Below are positions 61,911 to 64,000 of a stretch of DNA of 64,000 nucleotides, in pieces. Below the pieces are notes generated by a model. That model was given only the letters and a program-made list of their open reading frames with translations. It was not told the DNA's origin and ran no database searches. Position 1 is the first letter of the stretch; every line of letters starts with the position of its first letter. This stretch comes from a bacterium (GTDB lineage Bacteria; Bdellovibrionota_C; UBA2361; RFPC01), in contig JAUIBK010000010.1 in NCBI GenBank assembly GCA_030428205.1, positions 1 through 64,000 of the forward strand, in the 5' to 3' direction. The position numbers were made by a program, and so were the translations under genes.

Positions 61911-62777
61911 ATGAATTCCAAAACTCAAGAATCAGTTATGCAACCAAAGCAGAAGCTGAGCGTGCTTATTACCATTTTGGTTGTTCTCTCAGTGCATGTT
62001 GTTGCTTTTGCTGGAGCGTACTACACCGGCTTTAGCTGGGCTGCGCTTATCACCTGTATTGTTCTCTATCAAATTCGTGGCTTTGGGATTACTGGTGCGT
62101 ATCACCGTTACTTCTCGCATAAGTCCTATAAGACAAGCCGTCTTTTTCAATTTATTCTTGCGCTTTGGGGTTGTTCAGCACTTCAAGGGACCCCTCTTGA
62201 GTGGTCGCGTAATCATCGCCACCACCATCGCTACTCAGACCAAGAGGAAGATATTCACTCTCCACGACAGGGTGGGTTTTGGTGGGCTCACGTTGGATGG
62301 ATGATGTCGATGAATGCAGCTCCTGTAGAGCAACGCATTCGCGATCTTGAAAAATACGCTGAGCTTCGTTGGACAGGGATTCTTCAGATTCCTGTTATTG
62401 CTGGTGTCGGTTACTTTACGTACTGGTTTGGTGAGTTTCTTGGACCTGAGTACGGTACAAATGGTTGGCAGATGCTGATTTGGGGATTTTTCTTGAGCAC
62501 CGTGATCTTGTGGCATGTTACATACTCAATAAACTCTCTTACTCATATTTGGGGTCAGCAGCGTTATCAGACCGGCGATGATAGTAAGAATAGTTTTCTT
62601 ATTGCTCTCTTTGCGCTTGGTGAGGGGTGGCACAATAATCACCATAAATTTCCTTCCGCAGCTCGAAATGGCTTCTTTTGGTGGGAAATTGATACGACCT
62701 ACTATGTGCTCAAGTTGTTTAATGCACTTGGATTAATCTGGGATTTACGATCTCCTCCAGCGAAAGCGTACGCTTAA
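61911..62777 (+). CDS. Acyl-CoA/fatty-acid delta-9-type desaturase (second copy)
   Basis: From ATG 61911 (AAGGAG 12 bases upstream; TTG 61902 is the alternative) the protein has 288 residues. The histidine boxes are HRYFSH, NHRHHHRYSD and EGWHNNHHKF, with NSLTH before the last. Four membrane segments have the desaturase spacing. It resembles the desaturase at 4104-5003 throughout (for example YKTSRLFQF and RYQTGDDSKNS against RYETGDESKNS), so the two are paralogues. Differences in the segment after the second box may reflect chain-length or position preference. Its stop codon overlaps that of the opposing cytochrome gene. Confidence 0.93.
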   Translation: MNSKTQESVMQPKQKLSVLITILVVLSVHVVAFAGAYYTGFSWAALITCIVLYQIRGFGITGAYHRYFSHKSYKTSRLFQFILALWGCSALQGTPLEWSRNHRHHHRYSDQEEDIHSPRQGGFWWAHVGWMMSMNAAPVEQRIRDLEKYAELRWTGILQIPVIAGVGYFTYWFGEFLGPEYGTNGWQMLIWGFFLSTVILWHVTYSINSLTHIWGQQRYQTGDDSKNSFLIALFALGEGWHNNHHKFPSAARNGFFWWEIDTTYYVLKLFNALGLIWDLRSPPAKAYA

Positions 62778-64000
62778 TGTGCTTGCTGCTTGCAAAACGC
62801 GAGAGCCTGTTTTGCTCGCAAATCTTGAGGTCTCCTCTCTAGGGTTGTTTCGAGATACTTTGCTGCCTCCTTGTAAAGCTGCTGTCGTCCAAGCAAAAGC
62901 CCAAGAGAGAGGTTGAGATCGGGATCGTCGACTTCGTACTTGAGTCCCTCAAGCAGGACTCTCTTTGCTTCTCTCTCCTTCTTTTGAATCCTTAAGATGT
63001 CTGCCCAATTGATATAAGCAGCCACGGTGTGTTTATTCAGCTCGAGTGCTCGTTTGTAGTGCTCAATAGCGTGATTGGTGTTGTTGAGTTTTGTTTCTAA
63101 TATTCCAAGGCTGACTTGACTAGATGGTAGTTCAGCCAGAGCCAAGAGGCTTGCTCTGTACTCTTCGATTCGAGAGAGAACGAGGTCCTGCTTGGCCTCT
63201 GGAATCTCTGTTCCAGCAAGCTCTCTCGCTGCAAGAACTCGCACGGCGCGCAGCTTGTCTTGTATGAGAAGTAAACCAAGGCGTGTTCGTTCTGGTTGTT
63301 CAAGGTAGCTTAAGACTTGGGCTGCCGCATATCGAATGAGATCATGGGAGCTGTGGGCAGCCTGCTCAACAAGTGTTTCGGCACTCTCCTTGAGGAAAGG
63401 GAGAGCTCGAACGAGGTATGAACCTCTAAGAATAGGGGGCGTAGTTTCGTTCCGAATGTCTAACGCGAGGTTCATGAGATCATTTTGGGGTTGATTATGT
63501 CGGAGCGCTTGTGGGAAACGAAAGGAATGATCTCTTCGGTCATCAATGCCCATAAAGGTGTTGAGTGGCATATGACACTCAACGCAGGTTTTTCCTTCTT
63601 CTTGGTAGTGAGATGGCGTATCGAATACTTCTGTATTATGGCATTGAGCACACAAGGAATTTCCTTTCGCTCTCAACTGTAGGGTATGGGGGTTGTGACA
63701 ATCTGAGCACGTGACCCCTGCTAAGTACATTTTACTTTGAAGATACGAACCGTACACAAATGTTTCTTCACGTACTCTACCGCTTTCTTCATAAAAAGGT
63801 GGAGTGACAAGCGTGGGTGCAAATGCATCGAGGAAGTGTTGACCATGTGTAAAGCGTTTATCTAATGGAAGTCTCCGAGAATGACAGGTTGCACAAGTTT
63901 CAATCTCTCTATGCTCGAGTTTGGAGTTCTTTCTTGTCGCAATTGAAGAATTTTTCTGAAACTTCCATTCTTGTGGTTGCCAGGAAGATGAGAGCGAGTT
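62774..64000 (-). CDS. Multihaem cytochrome c with HEAT/TPR-like C-terminal repeats (5' end outside window)
   Basis: The frame stays open to the right edge, so the N-terminus is missing and about 408 residues are visible; an internal GTG at 63757 is not the start. Four haem c motifs occur: CATCH, CSDCH, CAQCH and CVECH, the last followed by MPLNTFMGIDDRRDHSFR-type sequence (in parts MPLNTFMG, DHSFR) typical of cytochrome c554/NrfB-like periplasmic proteins. After about residue 170 the chain is helical, with HEAT-like units (LVEQAAHSSHDLIRYAAAQV) and then TPR units (AIEHYKRALELNKHTVAAYINWADI, in parts). It likely acts in periplasmic electron transfer and protein assembly. The stop overlaps the desaturase stop. 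Confidence 0.88.
   Translation of the reverse strand, partial: NSLSSSWQPQEWKFQKNSSIATRKNSKLEHREIETCATCHSRRLPLDKRFTHGQHFLDAFAPTLVTPPFYEESGRVREETFVYGSYLQSKMYLAGVTCSDCHNPHTLQLRAKGNSLCAQCHNTEVFDTPSHYQEEGKTCVECHMPLNTFMGIDDRRDHSFRFPQALRHNQPQNDLMNLALDIRNETTPPILRGSYLVRALPFLKESAETLVEQAAHSSHDLIRYAAAQVLSYLEQPERTRLGLLLIQDKLRAVRVLAARELAGTEIPEAKQDLVLSRIEEYRASLLALAELPSSQVSLGILETKLNNTNHAIEHYKRALELNKHTVAAYINWADILRIQKKEREAKRVLLEGLKYEVDDPDLNLSLGLLLGRQQLYKEAAKYLETTLERRPQDLRAKQALAFCKQQAH

Noticed and set aside
1..64000. Search for phage, transposase or toxin-antitoxin genes as a mobile island
   Set aside because: No such gene was recognised; the many small repeats are intergenic, and the genes between them are mainly housekeeping.

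Overview
The window looks like chromosomal core DNA from a Gram-negative bacterium of roughly balanced G+C. It encodes an outer-membrane secretin (PilQ), lipoproteins with lipoboxes, a class A penicillin-binding protein, the murein-recycling ligase Mpl and an O-antigen ligase family protein. The mix of type IV pilus genes upstream of accBC, a Chlamydia-type ribonucleotide reductase, SURF1, multihaem cytochrome c, B12-dependent MetH and CpaB would suit a lineage once filed under Deltaproteobacteria (Bdellovibrionota, Myxococcota, SAR324 and similar). That placement is inference. I see no rRNA, CRISPR, phage or transposase gene; the anomalies are small palindromic or repetitive intergenic elements.

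Layout. 1-9 kb: a TolQ/ExbB-type channel subunit (cut by the left edge), a hybrid sensor kinase, tyrosine phenol-lyase followed by an acyl-CoA desaturase, small membrane proteins, a tRNA-dihydrouridine synthase, a hairpin-rich spacer, a repeat protein and an acetyltransferase. 9.2-14.2 kb: nrdAB with DnaA-box and NrdR-box candidates upstream; NrdB has Phe where class Ia enzymes have the radical Tyr. 14.2-22 kb: SURF1, an abutting pair of KAS III-fold genes of which only the second keeps the catalytic triad, a coiled-coil exported protein, an O-antigen ligase/polymerase and two secreted unknowns. 22-36.5 kb: metH, a lipoprotein, orphan cpaB, a four-gene ABC-2/GldG/DUF4340 cluster leading into PBP1A, a GH4 enzyme and a secreted cyclophilin.

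36.8-50.6 kb: a VWA membrane protein with a coiled-coil partner, a MITE-like palindromic element, mpl and priA facing each other across a long palindrome, then pilM-N-O, a terminator and pilQ with two lipoproteins; no pilP is present. 50.7-56 kb: a TPR protein, accB-accC, a DUF1573 protein and a membrane J-domain protein. 56.2-60.3 kb: SRP RNA, a structured leader, dnaX-ybaB-recR, and a tRNA-Asn gene surrounded by partial copies of itself. 60.3-64 kb: an unknown protein, a second desaturase and a multihaem cytochrome c with HEAT/TPR-like repeats that runs off the right edge.

The most unusual items are the dead/active KAS III pair, the class Ic reductase with its upstream sites, the tRNA-Asn fragment cluster, the hairpin cluster at 6.9-7.1 kb, the dnaX leader, and the habit of placing long palindromes or simple repeats at convergent gene junctions.
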